A DNA stretch of 64,000 nt from Rhodanobacter fulvus Jip2 (lineage in GTDB: Bacteria > Pseudomonadota > Gammaproteobacteria > Xanthomonadales > Rhodanobacteraceae). The stretch's first letter is position 1; every line of letters begins with the position of its first letter. This document shows, piece by piece, positions 1 to 10,939 of the stretch. The stretch spans positions 1 through 64,000 of the forward strand of contig NZ_AJXU01000015.1 of NCBI RefSeq assembly GCF_000264315.1. Direction: 5' to 3'. The position numbers were made by a program, and so were the translations under genes. The notes under the pieces were generated by a model. The model did not search any database. It saw only the letters and a program-made list of their open reading frames with translations, and was not told the origin of the DNA.

Positions 1-217
1 GTGCCACATCCTCCGGACCTTCTTCCGGATAGTCGTAGTCCGCCACGAATCTGGGAAACCAGCGCCTCAACAGCCGTTGATGACTGGCAGGGTTGAGGTC
101 TACCCCCGGTAGAGTCTTGGCTCCCGACCATATCCGTTGTTCGTCGGCGACCACCTCTTCGGTGTTCACTACAGGGGAGTAAAAGTGGCCGTCGGGAAAC
201 AATGCTGATTTCGTCAC
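1..217 (-). CDS. Class I SAM-dependent methyltransferase, N-terminal part only
   Basis: Only the first 72 codons are present; the gene runs off the left edge. The reading frame is open and begins at a GTG (215-217) preceded by AGGAG with 7-nt spacing. The residues FPDGHFYSP followed by an LPGVDLN stretch and DYDYPEE resemble the N-terminus of a family of small class I SAM-dependent methyltransferases found in surface-glycan clusters; this is from memory of the family, and the SAM-binding part is not visible. It is the third consecutive methyltransferase-type gene in the O-antigen cluster and is probably co-transcribed with the two genes upstream. The product presumably modifies O-antigen sugars, which is inference. 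Confidence 0.55.
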   Translation of the reverse strand, partial: MTKSALFPDGHFYSPVVNTEEVVADEQRIWSGAKTLPGVDLNPASHQRLLRRWFPRFVADYDYPEEGPEDVA

Positions 218-324
218 TCTTGCTCTCCTGTCTTGCTCTTCACTTGCAGCAAAACGTGTCGTCTGGACTCTATTCCGGGCCAGCGGGGAAATCTGGAACC
301 TGCCGCCTATCAAGCAGCCACTGG

Positions 325-1224
325 CTACTTTGTCGCCAGGATGACGAGTTGCTCCTGGCCGATGTAACCAAATGCTACCGACCAGAACAATTCGGCCCTT
401 GCATCCGTGAACCCTGCGTTTGTCAGCGCTTGCAGGAGGTCCCAGCCAAAGTGATGGAAACAGAGTATTCCGCCGCCCGAGGCCACGGGATCACCGTGAT
501 ACTCCGGCGGAAGCAGGTGCTCAATCTCACCATTCCGACCGATACGGGCACGCTCGATGGTTTGCGGCGAGGAGACAACGAAAGGTGCCGAAAGCATCAA
601 GGTTCCGCCCGGCTTGAGCACCCGGTAAAACTCCGCCAGCGAGGCCTTGTAGTCAGGCACGTGTTCAAGCACGTCAAAAGTCATGACGCATTGAAAGGCT
701 GCGTCAGGAAAACTGAGCTGCGTAACGTCTTCGTGCCGAAGGCCACGCTCGTCAATTTGCCCAGGATGAAAAGAAGGGCCGAGGTATTCGCTGGTTACCA
801 CGCCGGGATGGCGTTCACGCATGAGAGCAGCGAGCGAAGTCACCGCTTCGGTAAGGTAAATCTGATCCCCATCTGCGCAGCCGAGGTCCTCAAACAGGTG
901 AAAACTCAGGCGCAAACGATTGTTGAGCTGGCAAACAGGACAGAGGAGCCGCTCCCGCCAGTTGACCTGATCGGCAGGTGCGTAGTGATGATCATAGCTG
1001 AGCAACCGATAAGCGCGACAAGCTCTGCAGTAAGCAGGGATGGAGGCCGTTGCTCCTTCAGGCAGGCTGGCCGCCAACGCCGACTCAAACGCCCGGCGCT
1101 GAGAAAGCAACCCTGCATGGTCGCGCTCCAGTGAGGCGTATTCGCAGTACTGGCGGGCCACGATCTTCCACAGATGCGGCTCGACCCCGTCTAGCCAGGT
1201 GTAACGTTCGCGCTCACCATCCAT
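325..1224 (-). CDS. Methyltransferase-type protein with paired CxxC motifs (O-antigen cluster)
   Basis: A 299-aa protein of the Methyltransf_11 type. The C-terminal half carries FDVLEHVPDY and VLKPGGTLMLSAPF, the post-I and motif-III regions of class I SAM methyltransferases, but the usual glycine-rich motif I is not obvious. The N-terminal half has CRAC and, about 25 residues on, CPVC, suggesting a small zinc-ribbon. The ATG at 1224 is chosen because GAGGG lies 7 nt upstream; an in-frame ATG at 1266 lacks such a site. It lies 139 bp after the methyltransferase/glycosyltransferase fusion, same strand. A role in methylating the exported O-polysaccharide is inferred from context; the substrate is unknown. 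Confidence 0.8.
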   Translation of the reverse strand: MDGERERYTWLDGVEPHLWKIVARQYCEYASLERDHAGLLSQRRAFESALAASLPEGATASIPAYCRACRAYRLLSYDHHYAPADQVNWRERLLCPVCQLNNRLRLSFHLFEDLGCADGDQIYLTEAVTSLAALMRERHPGVVTSEYLGPSFHPGQIDERGLRHEDVTQLSFPDAAFQCVMTFDVLEHVPDYKASLAEFYRVLKPGGTLMLSAPFVVSSPQTIERARIGRNGEIEHLLPPEYHGDPVASGGGILCFHHFGWDLLQALTNAGFTDARAELFWSVAFGYIGQEQLVILATK

Positions 1225-1363
1225 GCTGTTTCCCTCGCTGGTGTAGCCGTGGGCTTCTATCGGCATTCAGCCCGCGGCTTGTTTACGACAGCTTTGATCA
1301 TCGCATTTCGTCGACCAAGGCGTGCCTGCGACTGCACTGGCGGCTTTTCCATCCTCTCGCCCG

Positions 1364-4300
1364 TCAGTGCGAGGCCACATCATTACCCAGCGCCCGCGTC
1401 AACGCTGTAGTCATCGTCCCCACCGAGAAGCGATGTGAGATGTATTCGCTGCCCCGTTTGGAAACTTCATGCCATGCACCATCGTTATCGAGCATTCGGA
1501 TGACCGCTTCCGCAATGCCCTCCGGGTCGTCTGCGACGCAAACCGTGGTTTCCAATGCCGGCAAACCCTGCGCCCCCACCGAAGTGGTCACCAGCGGGAC
1601 GCCCTGCTGCATGGCCTCAAGCACCTTTAGTTTTACGCCTGCGCCGAAACGCAGCGGTGCCACCACGACTCGCGAGGACTTGTACAGCGATGCCAGCGTG
1701 GCATCGTCGACGTACCCCAGCACCTGAACATCGGTGGCAGCCAGCGCCCTTACCTGCTCGGTGGGATTGGAGCCAACCAGTCGCAACGTGACCCCGGCTA
1801 TGCGACTGCGTACCTTCGGGAAAATTTCCTCGACCAGCCAACACGCCGCGTCGACGTTCGGTGGATGCGCAAAGCCAGCGACGAACAATATGTCGCTGCG
1901 TTCGTCGAGGTTGGATGCAGCATCCTCCACCACGTTGTCAAAGCAAAACAGCGGCACGGACATGACGTTCACGCCCGGAGCGATGGCAAGCAGCTCGGCC
2001 ACCTCGTCTTCCGACGGATACAGCACCACATCGCAGCCCGACCATAATTTTCTTTCGACGCGCTCGATGGCGGCTGCCTCGCGACCAAAAGCGCTATCCC
2101 CCGTGATTTTCTGCTGGCGACGCAGGCGCATGCAGTGGAGGTCATGACCAAAATAGATCAGGCGGGCCCGGGTGTATTTGCGCAATGCCTCGACATAGTT
2201 GATGGCGATATTCGGTCGGCTCAGGAGAACGTGATCAACCCCGCTGCCACGCTCGGCAATGAATTTGTCGAATGCATCCGGCCGCTTCTCACCATAAATC
2301 ACCTCGATACCCATCGATTGCAACTGCCGCGTATAGACCGGCATGTTCCACAGATTGTCCGGCCAGAAGACAACCTTCATCCCCATCGCCACGAACTGAC
2401 GCATGAACTCGACCATGACCCGCGAACCGGCGTCGCGATCGGGTTGTGGCACGTAGTGGTCGATAACCAAAATGGTGGCTACCGGCGAGTTACGCTCGCG
2501 GGCACGAAGAACGTTCAATGCATTCGGGTAGTGGGCCTGTTCCAGGTTTTCCGCCCAACGTTCCCGGAAGAGCTCGCGGTTACGAACCTGATACCCCTTG
2601 ATACCCACATTTTCATCCGTGCCATGCGAAACCCCCTCATGGTGGATCACCGTGGAGAACGGCGTGTAGTAGACCCGCTTGCCAGCGTCCCTTACCTTGA
2701 AGGCCAGATCGGTGTCCTCGTAATAGGCCGGCACATAACGTTCGTCAAAGCGACCGAGCTGGTCGAACAACGTGCGAGGCACAAGCAATGATGCCCCGGA
2801 GCAATAATCCACCTCTCGCACATAGTTGTACTCAGGATCGGCTGCGTTCTGCAGCCTGCCATAGTTCCAACCGGATCCGTCTCTCCAGATAATGCCGCCA
2901 GCTTCCTGCAGACGGCCATCGGGGTAGACCAGTTTGGAGCCGACCATGCCGCACTCGGGATAGTTCGCGAAAACTTCGAGCATGGCGTCCAGCCAGCCCT
3001 CGGTCACCTCGGTGTCATTGTTGAGGAAATACAGGTACTGGCCACGCGCCAACCCGGCCGCTCGATTGCACGACAACAGGAAACCCAGGTTCTCGGGGTT
3101 ATTCTCAAAACGCAGCCCCGGCACTTCGGCTAGTGCCTGGATCTGCGGATCGCCGGAAGCATCCTCCATCACCAGCACTTCATAAGGTACCGCTGGCGGA
3201 TGGGCGGCAATCGAGTCGAGACAGGCAACGGTGATGGGGAGATTGCCGTAGCCAGGGATGATGATCGTGACTTCGGGGGTGTGGTACTGCGGAAAGGTCA
3301 GCCGCGCGAGAATTTTCTTCAGCGCGACGTGATCATCCTCCTGTGGAGGTTTGCTGCCGCTCGCGGATACCGAACCGGATGACTTGTTGCGATTGCGCCG
3401 GGATGCCAGCCCGGCGCGAACGCCCGCGATATCGCCGCGCAACAAACGCGCCGCAAAACGAAGGGGGCGGGTCAACCGCCATGAGTGCGAACGCAGCATC
3501 TGTTCGTAGAGCTGCCGCTGCGCTCCAAGCTCACCGCCCAACTCCTCCGTCCGACCCTTGAGCCGCCGGCACTCCGCCACCAACGCCGCCATTTGCGTAT
3601 CGCGGTCAGTCAGCTTTTTGCGCAGCTTTGCAACCGCTGTATCGTCATCAACCAGCGCTTTGCGGAGCTTTGCAACCTCTTTATCCAAACCCTGACCCCA
3701 GACCGCGACTTCTTCGTGCTCGGCGACCAAGCTCGCGTAGCGTTTCCCAATTTCGAGCAAATCCACATCCAGCTTCTTCGCCCACGCGGCCACCTGCCGA
3801 TGGTGTGTGTAAAGATCCTCGTTCTCGGAGAAAAGCACTGAGGAATGCAGTCGTTCGGAGAGCCCAGCCCCTTCTGCCCCAGCGACGGCAATGAAATACA
3901 CTGGATCGGCCAAGGACGCCGCCCGCGGAACAACTTCCGCACCCGTATCCGTGAAAGCATCGATCGTCGGGCTTGCGGACTTGTCGAACAAGGCAAATAT
4001 CGATGAGCCGACAGCAAGTCGTTGGCCGAAATAACTGACGTTATGAAATTGACCCTTCAGTACCTGATCAAACTCATCGAAATTCAGCTCTTTGACATGA
4101 AATTCGTTGTGATACCCCGCCAGTTCTGAATAAACCGTACGATTGGGCGAGGATATGATGAGTATTCCATCCGGGCGCAGCACGCGCCGAATTTCACTCA
4201 GCATTTCTTCATGCCGATCGTGATGTTCGATGGTTTCGAAGGACACGACCACATCCACGCTGTCATCAAGCAGCGGTATCTCCGCAGCGTTGCCTGAGCG

Positions 4301-4546
4301 GAATGTGAGATTCGCAACATCTCCATACGCTTTTTTAGCGTGTTCCACAGCCTCGAGCGAGATGTCCACGCCCACTACGGAGCGCGCGCGTCGCGCCATG
4401 AGCGCGCTGCCATATCCTTCGCCGCAGGCGATATCGAGCACGGCCTTGCCAGCAATCAAAGGCATGCACCATGCATAGCGGTGAAGGTGTTCGTGGCGGA
4501 CTTCTCCCGCTTCGGTTGGAACATAGCGTTCGCCAGTGAATTCCAT
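1364..4546 (-). CDS. Methyltransferase / coiled coil / GT2 / GT4-like glycosyltransferase fusion
   Basis: A 1060-aa multidomain protein. Residues 1-180 are a class I SAM methyltransferase ([11 protein letters not shown] at 36-46, later [13 protein letters not shown]). Residues about 250-350 are charged and heptad-like, a probable coiled coil, ending in [11 protein letters not shown], a sequence common in glycan-cluster proteins. Residues about 425-650 are a family-2 glycosyltransferase ([16 protein letters not shown] at 508-513, ED at 610-611). Residues about 690-1050 resemble a GT-B enzyme ([18 protein letters not shown] near the end). It starts 2 bp after the wzt stop codon, so it is translated with the exporter. 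Such fusions fit chain extension or end-capping of O-antigen; the exact role is inference. Its base composition is lower in GC than the genes to the right. Confidence 0.88.
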   Translation of the reverse strand: MEFTGERYVPTEAGEVRHEHLHRYAWCMPLIAGKAVLDIACGEGYGSALMARRARSVVGVDISLEAVEHAKKAYGDVANLTFRSGNAAEIPLLDDSVDVVVSFETIEHHDRHEEMLSEIRRVLRPDGILIISSPNRTVYSELAGYHNEFHVKELNFDEFDQVLKGQFHNVSYFGQRLAVGSSIFALFDKSASPTIDAFTDTGAEVVPRAASLADPVYFIAVAGAEGAGLSERLHSSVLFSENEDLYTHHRQVAAWAKKLDVDLLEIGKRYASLVAEHEEVAVWGQGLDKEVAKLRKALVDDDTAVAKLRKKLTDRDTQMAALVAECRRLKGRTEELGGELGAQRQLYEQMLRSHSWRLTRPLRFAARLLRGDIAGVRAGLASRRNRNKSSGSVSASGSKPPQEDDHVALKKILARLTFPQYHTPEVTIIIPGYGNLPITVACLDSIAAHPPAVPYEVLVMEDASGDPQIQALAEVPGLRFENNPENLGFLLSCNRAAGLARGQYLYFLNNDTEVTEGWLDAMLEVFANYPECGMVGSKLVYPDGRLQEAGGIIWRDGSGWNYGRLQNAADPEYNYVREVDYCSGASLLVPRTLFDQLGRFDERYVPAYYEDTDLAFKVRDAGKRVYYTPFSTVIHHEGVSHGTDENVGIKGYQVRNRELFRERWAENLEQAHYPNALNVLRARERNSPVATILVIDHYVPQPDRDAGSRVMVEFMRQFVAMGMKVVFWPDNLWNMPVYTRQLQSMGIEVIYGEKRPDAFDKFIAERGSGVDHVLLSRPNIAINYVEALRKYTRARLIYFGHDLHCMRLRRQQKITGDSAFGREAAAIERVERKLWSGCDVVLYPSEDEVAELLAIAPGVNVMSVPLFCFDNVVEDAASNLDERSDILFVAGFAHPPNVDAACWLVEEIFPKVRSRIAGVTLRLVGSNPTEQVRALAATDVQVLGYVDDATLASLYKSSRVVVAPLRFGAGVKLKVLEAMQQGVPLVTTSVGAQGLPALETTVCVADDPEGIAEAVIRMLDNDGAWHEVSKRGSEYISHRFSVGTMTTALTRALGNDVASH

Positions 4547-4548
4547 TC

Positions 4549-5958
4549 CTAATCTCCAATTTTCTCGATTTCGACGGAGTGCATCGGAATACCAACCAGA
4601 CCATGACGCATGGTGCTTTCGCTGGCTCGAAAGGTCAGTGCATCATGTATCCAGTGTTGCTGGGTATGATTTTCCTGGGCGCCAGTTGCGAGCGCCACAT
4701 CGACCGAGTAATCGCCACTGGGTAGCACCGGAAGGCGAAAACGGAAATGTGCGCGCAAACGCGCCCCCGGCTGTGCATGCACCGGTTGATCGCGGTAGCT
4801 GACATAGGTGTTGTCGCCGAAAAGCCGCTGCCCCAACCGGTCCTTCACATAGAACCCGAAGATCGGCGCATCCAGTGGTTCGATCACCTCGGCTTCGATC
4901 ACCAGCTCGGCGACCTCGCCGCCTGCCGTCAACTGATGCAACTCGCCAACATCGTTGAGCAATCGCACATCAATAATGCGTGCGGCTCCGGCACCAAACT
5001 CGTTATTGAGCTTCGCGGTATCGAACTCGAACACCTCGACCAAGTTGCGCGTTGCTTCGCCGTTCAACACCGCCCTGCGCGGGTCGACGACGTCCATCGG
5101 CATGGCATCGACTTTATGGGTCGAGTTCTTCGTAGCTTCACCGGCAACCGAAGCGAGTGGCCGAACGGTAACCGTCTGCCCCAACGATGCGCGATCGGCA
5201 GCATGTTGCTCGGCAAGGTAGTACTCCACCACATCGCGCGCGCTGCCGTCCTTCATCATCCGGCCCGAATCCAGCCAGATGGCACGGCTGCACAGGCTAG
5301 TGACCGCACTGGTGTCGTGGCTGACGAACAATAGCGTTCCGGTCCGCTGGAACTCACGTAGGTAGCGCATGCATTTCTGCGTAAATCGAATGTCGCCGAC
5401 GCTCAGCGCCTCATCGATGACCAACGTATCGGCATCGACGTGGGCGGCGATCGCGAAGGCGAGTCGAACGTACATGCCGCTGGAGTAGGTCTTGACGGGT
5501 TGATTGATGAATTCGCCGATATCGGCAAATTCCACAATGGACTGATACCGCTTGCGCAGCTCGCTTTCAGGAATACCGTAAAGGAGGCCACTCAGGTAGA
5601 CGTTCTCCTTGCCGGTGAACTCCGCGTTGAAACCCGCACCGAGTTCAAGCAACGCGGCTATGCGCCCATGGACGCTGACCGTTCCCTCGGTCGGGTGCAG
5701 TGTGCCGCATACCATTTGCAGCAACGTCGACTTGCCGGAACCATTGCGCCCGATAATGCCGACAGTTTCGCCCCGCCGCACCTCGAAGCTGACGTCCCGA
5801 AGGGCCCAGAATTCATCGTAGTAGGCGCGCCTTCCCCTGCCGACCAACCGGCCAACGCGTGGCAGGACCATCTGTTTGAGGCGATCCGCAGGTTGCGCAT
5901 AGATGTCGTACTTCTTGCCAAGCGACTTGACAGAAATGCTCAGCGGCTCAGAGGACAT
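4549..5958 (-). CDS. wzt: O-antigen ABC transporter ATP-binding protein with C-terminal recognition domain (Wzt)
   Basis: A 469-aa cytoplasmic ATPase that powers export of undecaprenyl-linked O-polysaccharide through Wzm. Walker [10 protein letters not shown] is at 70-78, the signature SSGMY at 159-163 and Walker B LVIDEA at 179-184, with a switch histidine in FVSHD. Residues about 300-460 form an extra beta-rich domain of the Wzt_C type, which in known systems reads the chain terminus before export. The ATG at 5958 overlaps the wzm stop codon by 11 bp and has AGGGG 7 nt upstream; a longer in-frame start at 5994 would lie deep inside wzm. A C-terminal domain paired with a downstream methyltransferase suggests terminal-methyl recognition, which is inference. 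Confidence 0.93.
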   Translation of the reverse strand: MSSEPLSISVKSLGKKYDIYAQPADRLKQMVLPRVGRLVGRGRRAYYDEFWALRDVSFEVRRGETVGIIGRNGSGKSTLLQMVCGTLHPTEGTVSVHGRIAALLELGAGFNAEFTGKENVYLSGLLYGIPESELRKRYQSIVEFADIGEFINQPVKTYSSGMYVRLAFAIAAHVDADTLVIDEALSVGDIRFTQKCMRYLREFQRTGTLLFVSHDTSAVTSLCSRAIWLDSGRMMKDGSARDVVEYYLAEQHAADRASLGQTVTVRPLASVAGEATKNSTHKVDAMPMDVVDPRRAVLNGEATRNLVEVFEFDTAKLNNEFGAGAARIIDVRLLNDVGELHQLTAGGEVAELVIEAEVIEPLDAPIFGFYVKDRLGQRLFGDNTYVSYRDQPVHAQPGARLRAHFRFRLPVLPSGDYSVDVALATGAQENHTQQHWIHDALTFRASESTMRHGLVGIPMHSVEIEKIGD

Positions 5959-6772
5959 CAGCAAACCCCTTGCGACTGCGCTCGAACCAGGCAAACGCTA
6001 CCCACGCGAAAGCGCAGGACACCAGCGTATAAATGCCAAGCATGCCCCAGTCCGGCAAGCGCCCCCAAACCAGCACGTCCCGCGAAGCCTCGACGATAGC
6101 CGTAAGCGGATTGAGGTAAAGCAGATTGCGATAGTCTGGAGGAATCTGTTCCATGGGGTAGAAAATTGGCGCCAGAAACATGAGCGCAGCCGTGATGATG
6201 CCCATTGCCTGCTTGAGATCCCGGAGAAACACCCCAAGCGAGCTCAGCAGCCAAATCAGGCCGGCGATGAAAGGAAGAAACGGGGCGACGACGATCGGAA
6301 ACAACACGATCGTCCACGGCACAGTGCCAAGCACGAGCAACGAGATCGCCAACAGCACGAGAGTCGACACCAGTAAGTGAAAAAGCGCAGATCCCAAGGT
6401 GCTCCATGCCAGAGTCTCCAGCGGGAAAACTACTTTCTTCACGAAATTCGTGTTTTCTATGATCAGCGTTGGCGCGCGGTTTGCGCATTCAGCGAACATC
6501 GAATTGATGTTCATCCCCGCGAACAGGATGATCGCGAACTCGAACTTGCCGCCAACCTGGCCGGCCCAGTGCGATTTGAAGATGACACCGAAAACAAACG
6601 TGTAAATGATGAGCATCAACAGGGGGTTGAAAAACGACCACAGCAGGCCGACAAATGAACCTCTGTAGCGACCCACAACATCGCGCCTACCCATTTGCGC
6701 GATTATGGCGAAATGACGAAGAAGCGCCAGATAGGGCGAAAATGGGTTATTTGTCCGATAAATTGAAATCAT
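5948..6772 (-). CDS. wzm: O-antigen ABC transporter permease (Wzm)
   Basis: A 274-aa ABC-2-type inner-membrane permease. It begins with an amphipathic segment (LLRHFAIIAQMGRRDVVGRYRGS) typical of polysaccharide exporters and has about six hydrophobic spans, including FVGLLWSFFNPLLMLIIYTFVF and LGVFLRDLKQA before the fifth. Together with Wzt it moves lipid-linked O-antigen to the periplasmic face. It is the first gene of the minus-strand cluster; only a weak GAG lies 5 nt before the ATG. The gene and the 256 bp upstream of it are clearly AT-richer than the rest of the window, a sign of a separately acquired cassette. Confidence 0.93.
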   Translation of the reverse strand: MISIYRTNNPFSPYLALLRHFAIIAQMGRRDVVGRYRGSFVGLLWSFFNPLLMLIIYTFVFGVIFKSHWAGQVGGKFEFAIILFAGMNINSMFAECANRAPTLIIENTNFVKKVVFPLETLAWSTLGSALFHLLVSTLVLLAISLLVLGTVPWTIVLFPIVVAPFLPFIAGLIWLLSSLGVFLRDLKQAMGIITAALMFLAPIFYPMEQIPPDYRNLLYLNPLTAIVEASRDVLVWGRLPDWGMLGIYTLVSCAFAWVAFAWFERSRKGFADVL

Positions 6773-7028
6773 GCTATCTCGGATAACTCTTCACTAAACT
6801 CAGGCCAGGGGTCAGACCATCAGCAGACCCGGACGGTGATCCGCTGAATAACCGAATTGAATCGTCTTTGAAAAATGCCTCGGTAAATTGCTGTCCACGC
6901 AAAAGCCGATACTTTTTGACGCCGAAGCCTCTTGATGAACCAACCCCATTAGCGGTGCTCGACAACCCATCGCTGAAACCAGGATTCTCACTGAGACGAA
7001 CAGGCATCAAAGCGCGGGCGAATGGTTT

Positions 7029-8195
7029 TCAACCCAGAGCCGCAGCAAGCTCATCGCGCAGATCTTCCACGTTCTCCACCCCCACCGACAGCCGTATCAA
7101 TCCGTCACTGATGCCCAGACGTCTACGGTTGGCGGCGGGCACAGAAGCGTGCGTCATGATCGCGGGATGTTCGATCAGGCTCTCGACCCCCCCAAGCGAT
7201 TCAGCCAGCGAGAACAGCTCGCATCGTTCAAGCATGCGCCGGGCCTTTTTCAGACCGCCCTTGACCTCGATCGTGATGATGCCGCCGAAGCCACGCATCT
7301 GGCGCTTTGCCAACGCATGCTGAGGGTGGCTCTTCAGTCCCGGGTAGATCACCCGCTCCACCGCCGGATGTTTTTCCAGCCACGTGGCAAGTTCCAGCGC
7401 ACTGGCGCAATGGGCCTTCATGCGCAGGTGCAGGGTCTTCAGGCCACGCATGGCAAGGAAGGCATCGAATGGCCCGGCCACGGCACCCACGGAATTCTGA
7501 AGAAAGCCCATCTTCTGAGCTAGATCCTCGTTGCCTGCGACCACGATGCCGCCGACCATGTCGGAATGACCATTCAGATATTTGGTAGCTGAATGCAGCA
7601 CCAGGTCGGCGCCTTGTTCCAGCGGCCGCTGGATCATCGGTGAGCAGAACGTGCTGTCGACCACCAGAATCAGACCGTGTTTTTTTGCAAATGCGGCGAC
7701 CTTGGTCAGGTCGACCAGCTTAAGCATCGGATTGGTAGGCGTCTCGGCCCATATCATCCGGGTGTTCGGCTTCAGCGCAGCCTTCAGCGCCGCGCCGTCG
7801 TTCAGATCGATAAAGCTGAAGTCCAGACCAGCCGAACGCCGACGAACTTTTTCGAACAAGCGATAGCTGCCGCCATACAGGTCATCCATCGCGATGATAT
7901 GGCTGCCCGAGTCAAGCAGGTCCAGCACAGTCGATGCCGCGGCGAGACCGGACGCGAAAGCGAAACCGGCTACCCCACCTTCCAGATCCGCCACGCAGCG
8001 CTCGTAGGCCATCCGTGTAGGGTTCTGCGTACGTGAATACTCATAGCCCTTGTGCTTGCCGGGGCTTTGTTGCACGTAGGTCGAGGTGGCGTAGATCGGC
8101 GTCATGATGGCGCCAGTGGAAGGATCCGGATGCTGCCCGGCGTGGATGGCCCGGGTTCCCATGCCATGCCGCTTTTGCTTCGTGCCAGTTTTCAT
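7029..8195 (-). CDS. Cystathionine gamma-lyase/synthase-type PLP enzyme
   Basis: A 388-aa member of the Cys/Met-metabolism PLP-enzyme family (fold type I). Visible landmarks are [11 protein letters not shown], the PLP-ring segment [15 protein letters not shown], and [15 protein letters not shown] with the Schiff-base lysine, ending in [17 protein letters not shown]. The protein could be a cystathionine gamma-lyase, beta-lyase or gamma-synthase; motif reading cannot separate them. The ATG at 8195 (GAGG 5 nt upstream) gives the usual family length; an ATG at 8246 with AAGG upstream is an alternative. In Xanthomonas a metB-like gene marks the border of the variable LPS cluster, and it sits in the equivalent place here, between wzm and rmlB. 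A second family member is at 61888-63075. Confidence 0.9.
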   Translation of the reverse strand: MKTGTKQKRHGMGTRAIHAGQHPDPSTGAIMTPIYATSTYVQQSPGKHKGYEYSRTQNPTRMAYERCVADLEGGVAGFAFASGLAAASTVLDLLDSGSHIIAMDDLYGGSYRLFEKVRRRSAGLDFSFIDLNDGAALKAALKPNTRMIWAETPTNPMLKLVDLTKVAAFAKKHGLILVVDSTFCSPMIQRPLEQGADLVLHSATKYLNGHSDMVGGIVVAGNEDLAQKMGFLQNSVGAVAGPFDAFLAMRGLKTLHLRMKAHCASALELATWLEKHPAVERVIYPGLKSHPQHALAKRQMRGFGGIITIEVKGGLKKARRMLERCELFSLAESLGGVESLIEHPAIMTHASVPAANRRRLGISDGLIRLSVGVENVEDLRDELAAALG

Positions 8196-8430
8196 CGACC
8201 TCAACAACCCGCCGTGCGGGCTCCTGTCATACATGAAGTCCGTCATCTTACCTTCTATGGAGGTTTTGCCGACTGCCCGGACGCGCAACGTTCATCCAAG
8301 GGGAGGCAGAATCGGCTTTTTTCGTCACAGTTCCAACCTGCCCGAGCCCTCGAGCTTGGTTGGCGAAGCGGGAAAAGGCATCATTTGCCACTCCCTCGGC
8401 AAACAAGTTGCCGCTTATTTCCGTCGAACC

Positions 8431-9501
8431 ATGGACGTATTGATGACTTCTCCATCCACCTTGCTGGTCACCGGAGGCGCCGGTTTCATCGGTGCCAACT
8501 TCGTGTTGCAGGCGGTCGCCGACGGCTTGTTGGTGATCAATCTGGACAAGCTTACCTACGCCGGCAACCCGGACACGCTGGCCTCGCTGGCCGGCAATGA
8601 CCGTCATGTGTTCGTGCAGGGCGATATCGGTGACCGGGAACTGGTGGCGAAGCTGCTGGCCCAGCATCGCCCCGACGCCGTCGTGAACTTTGCGGCCGAA
8701 TCGCACGTAGACCGGTCCATCGACGGCCCGGCCGAGTTCGTGCAGACCAATGTGGTGGGCACACTGGCCTTGCTGGAAGCCGCCCGCGACTACTGGCGCG
8801 GCCTCGACGACGGGGTGCGCGATGCGTTCCGCTTCCTGCACGTGTCGACCGACGAGGTCTACGGCTCGCTGGGCGCCGAGGGCAAGTTCACCGAACAGAC
8901 CGCCTACGCGCCGAACTCGCCCTACTCCGCCTCCAAGGCCGCCTCCGATCACCTGGTGCGCGCGTTCCACCATACCTACGGGCTGCCGGTACTGACCACC
9001 AACTGCTCGAACAATTACGGGCCGTACCAGTTCCCCGAGAAGCTCATCCCGCTGATCATCCAGAAGGCGCTGACTGGCGAATCACTGCCGGTCTACGGCG
9101 ACGGAAAGAACATCCGCGACTGGCTGTTCGTGGGCGACCACTGCAGCGCTATCCGCCGCGTTCTTGACGCCGGCCGGGTCGGCGAAACCTACAACGTCGG
9201 CGGCAATGCCGAGCGTGAAAACATCGAAGTGGTGGAGGCCATCTGCGCCCTGCTCGATGCGCGCCAGCCGTTGGCCGACGGGCGCCCGCGCGAATCGCTG
9301 ATCACCTACGTGAAAGATCGCCCCGGCCACGATCGCCGCTACGCGATCGACTCCAGCAAGCTGCAGGGCGAACTGGGCTGGCGGCCGTCGCAGACCTTCG
9401 AAACCGGCATCGCGCAGACGGTGGACTGGTATCTCGCCAACCAGCCGTGGAGCCAGCGCGTGCTCGACGGCAGCTATCGCATGGAGCGGCTCGGATCATG
9501 A
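8431..9501 (+). CDS. rfbB: dTDP-glucose 4,6-dehydratase
   Basis: First dedicated enzyme after RmlA in dTDP-L-rhamnose synthesis: NAD-dependent conversion of dTDP-glucose to dTDP-4-keto-6-deoxyglucose. The protein has the Rossmann motif [15 protein letters not shown] at its N-terminus, [12 protein letters not shown], the catalytic STDEVYG and [12 protein letters not shown] (YxxxK), and the substrate loop [14 protein letters not shown]. The start is either the ATG at 8431 or the one at 8443; neither has a clear ribosome-binding site, and 8443 gives an N-terminus closer to homologues. It is the first gene of a tightly packed plus-strand operon, overlapping rfbA by 4 bp. Confidence 0.96.
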   Translation: MDVLMTSPSTLLVTGGAGFIGANFVLQAVADGLLVINLDKLTYAGNPDTLASLAGNDRHVFVQGDIGDRELVAKLLAQHRPDAVVNFAAESHVDRSIDGPAEFVQTNVVGTLALLEAARDYWRGLDDGVRDAFRFLHVSTDEVYGSLGAEGKFTEQTAYAPNSPYSASKAASDHLVRAFHHTYGLPVLTTNCSNNYGPYQFPEKLIPLIIQKALTGESLPVYGDGKNIRDWLFVGDHCSAIRRVLDAGRVGETYNVGGNAERENIEVVEAICALLDARQPLADGRPRESLITYVKDRPGHDRRYAIDSSKLQGELGWRPSQTFETGIAQTVDWYLANQPWSQRVLDGSYRMERLGS

Positions 9502-10385
9502 CGACAACCAAGGGCATCATCCTGGCCGGCGGCTCGGGCACCCGGCTGCATCCGATCACCCGCGCGACCAGCAAGCAGCTGCTGCCGGTGTACGACAAGC
9601 CGATGATTTATTACCCGCTGGCCACGCTGATGCTGGCCGGTATCCGCGAAGTGCTGGTGATCAACACGCCGCACGAGCAGGAAATGTTCCAGCGCCTGCT
9701 CGGCGACGGCTCGCAGTGGGGCATCGACATTCGCTACGCGGTGCAACCCTCGCCGGACGGGCTGGCCCAGGCTTTCACCATCGGTCGCGATTTCATCGAC
9801 GGCAAGCCGAGCTGCCTGGTGCTGGGCGACAACATTTTCTATGGCCACGGCTTCACCGAGCGGCTCAGGCACGCTGCGGCACGCGAGCATGGCGCCACCG
9901 TGTTCGGCTACTGGGTGAAGGATCCGGAGCGCTACGGCGTGGCCGAGTTCGATGCCGCCGGCAAGGTGATCGGCCTGGTGGAGAAACCGGCCCAACCGAA
10001 ATCGCACTACGCGGTAACCGGCCTGTATTTCTACGACGAGCGCGTCTGCGACTACGCCGCGGCGCTGAAACCCTCGCCGCGCGGCGAGCTGGAAATCACC
10101 GACCTCAACCGCTGCTATCTCGACGACAACTCGCTGCACCTGGAGCAACTGGGCCGCGGCTTCGCCTGGCTCGATACCGGCACGCACGAGTCGCTGATGG
10201 AAGCAGGCAACTACATCCAGACGATCGAAAACCGGCAAGGACTCAAAGTTTGCTGCCCCGAGGAGATCGCCTACCTCAACGGCTGGATCGACACCGAGCA
10301 ATTGCTCGCCCTGGCGGCGCCCTTGGCCAAGACCGGCTACGGCCAATACCTGCAGCAATTGCCGAAGCAGGGCCTGGCACGATGA
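9498..10385 (+). CDS. rfbA: Glucose-1-phosphate thymidylyltransferase
   Basis: A 295-aa nucleotidyltransferase that joins dTTP and glucose-1-phosphate to give dTDP-glucose. It carries the signature [20 protein letters not shown] near residue 10, [18 protein letters not shown], the metal-binding GDNIFYG and [13 protein letters not shown], and [20 protein letters not shown]. Length matches the RmlA family. The ATG overlaps the rfbB stop codon (ATGA) and the gene overlaps rfbC by 4 bp, so expression is translationally coupled through the operon. Confidence 0.97.
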   Translation: MTTTKGIILAGGSGTRLHPITRATSKQLLPVYDKPMIYYPLATLMLAGIREVLVINTPHEQEMFQRLLGDGSQWGIDIRYAVQPSPDGLAQAFTIGRDFIDGKPSCLVLGDNIFYGHGFTERLRHAAAREHGATVFGYWVKDPERYGVAEFDAAGKVIGLVEKPAQPKSHYAVTGLYFYDERVCDYAAALKPSPRGELEITDLNRCYLDDNSLHLEQLGRGFAWLDTGTHESLMEAGNYIQTIENRQGLKVCCPEEIAYLNGWIDTEQLLALAAPLAKTGYGQYLQQLPKQGLAR

Positions 10386-10939
10386 AGGTGATCGAGACCG
10401 CGCTTCCCGGCGCACTTGTCCTCGAACCGCAAGTGTTCGGCGACGCCCGCGGCTTTTTCTACGAAAGCTACAACGAGGCAAAGTACCGCGACGCCGGCAT
10501 CGACCGCCGTTTCGTGCAATCCAACGTCTCGCGTTCCGCCAAGGGCGTGTTGCGCGGCCTGCATTACCAGTGGCCGAATCCGCAGGGCAAGCTGGTCAGT
10601 GTGCTTGAGGGCGAGGTCTACGATGTCGCGGTGGACATTCGCCAAGGTTCACCGACATTCGGTCAGTCGGTCGGCGTAATGCTCACCGCCGAAAACCATC
10701 GTCATTTCTGGGTGCCGGAGGGTTTCGCGCACGGCTTCTGCGTCTTGTCCGACTTCGCCACGTTCAGCTACCAATGCACCGCGCTGTACGACGCCAAGAC
10801 CGACGCGGGCATCCGCTGGAATGACGCCGCGCTGGGCATCGACTGGCCGGTCAGCGACCCGTTGTTGTCGGACAAGGATCGAATCACGCCGTTTCTGCAC
10901 GATGTGGCGCCGGAGCGTTTGCCGGTCTTCAAGGCATGA
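10382..10939 (+). CDS. rfbC: dTDP-4-dehydrorhamnose 3,5-epimerase
   Basis: A 185-aa cupin-fold epimerase acting on dTDP-4-keto-6-deoxy-D-glucose. The motifs [35 protein letters not shown] with the catalytic His, [16 protein letters not shown] and [14 protein letters not shown] are those of RmlC. The ATG overlaps the rfbA stop by 4 bp, and the end overlaps rfbD by 4 bp. Length is normal for the family. Confidence 0.97.
   Translation: MKVIETALPGALVLEPQVFGDARGFFYESYNEAKYRDAGIDRRFVQSNVSRSAKGVLRGLHYQWPNPQGKLVSVLEGEVYDVAVDIRQGSPTFGQSVGVMLTAENHRHFWVPEGFAHGFCVLSDFATFSYQCTALYDAKTDAGIRWNDAALGIDWPVSDPLLSDKDRITPFLHDVAPERLPVFKA

Noticed and set aside
202-1134. Plus-strand open frame opposite the two left-edge methyltransferases
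   Set aside because: No domain is recognisable, and it overlaps both the better-supported minus-strand gene and its intergenic gap.
6773-7028. Possible small gene in the AT-rich gap between wzm and the metB-like gene
   Set aside because: The only open frame (78 codons) has no ribosome-binding site or homology that I recognise; the stretch is more likely the promoter region of the wzm cluster.
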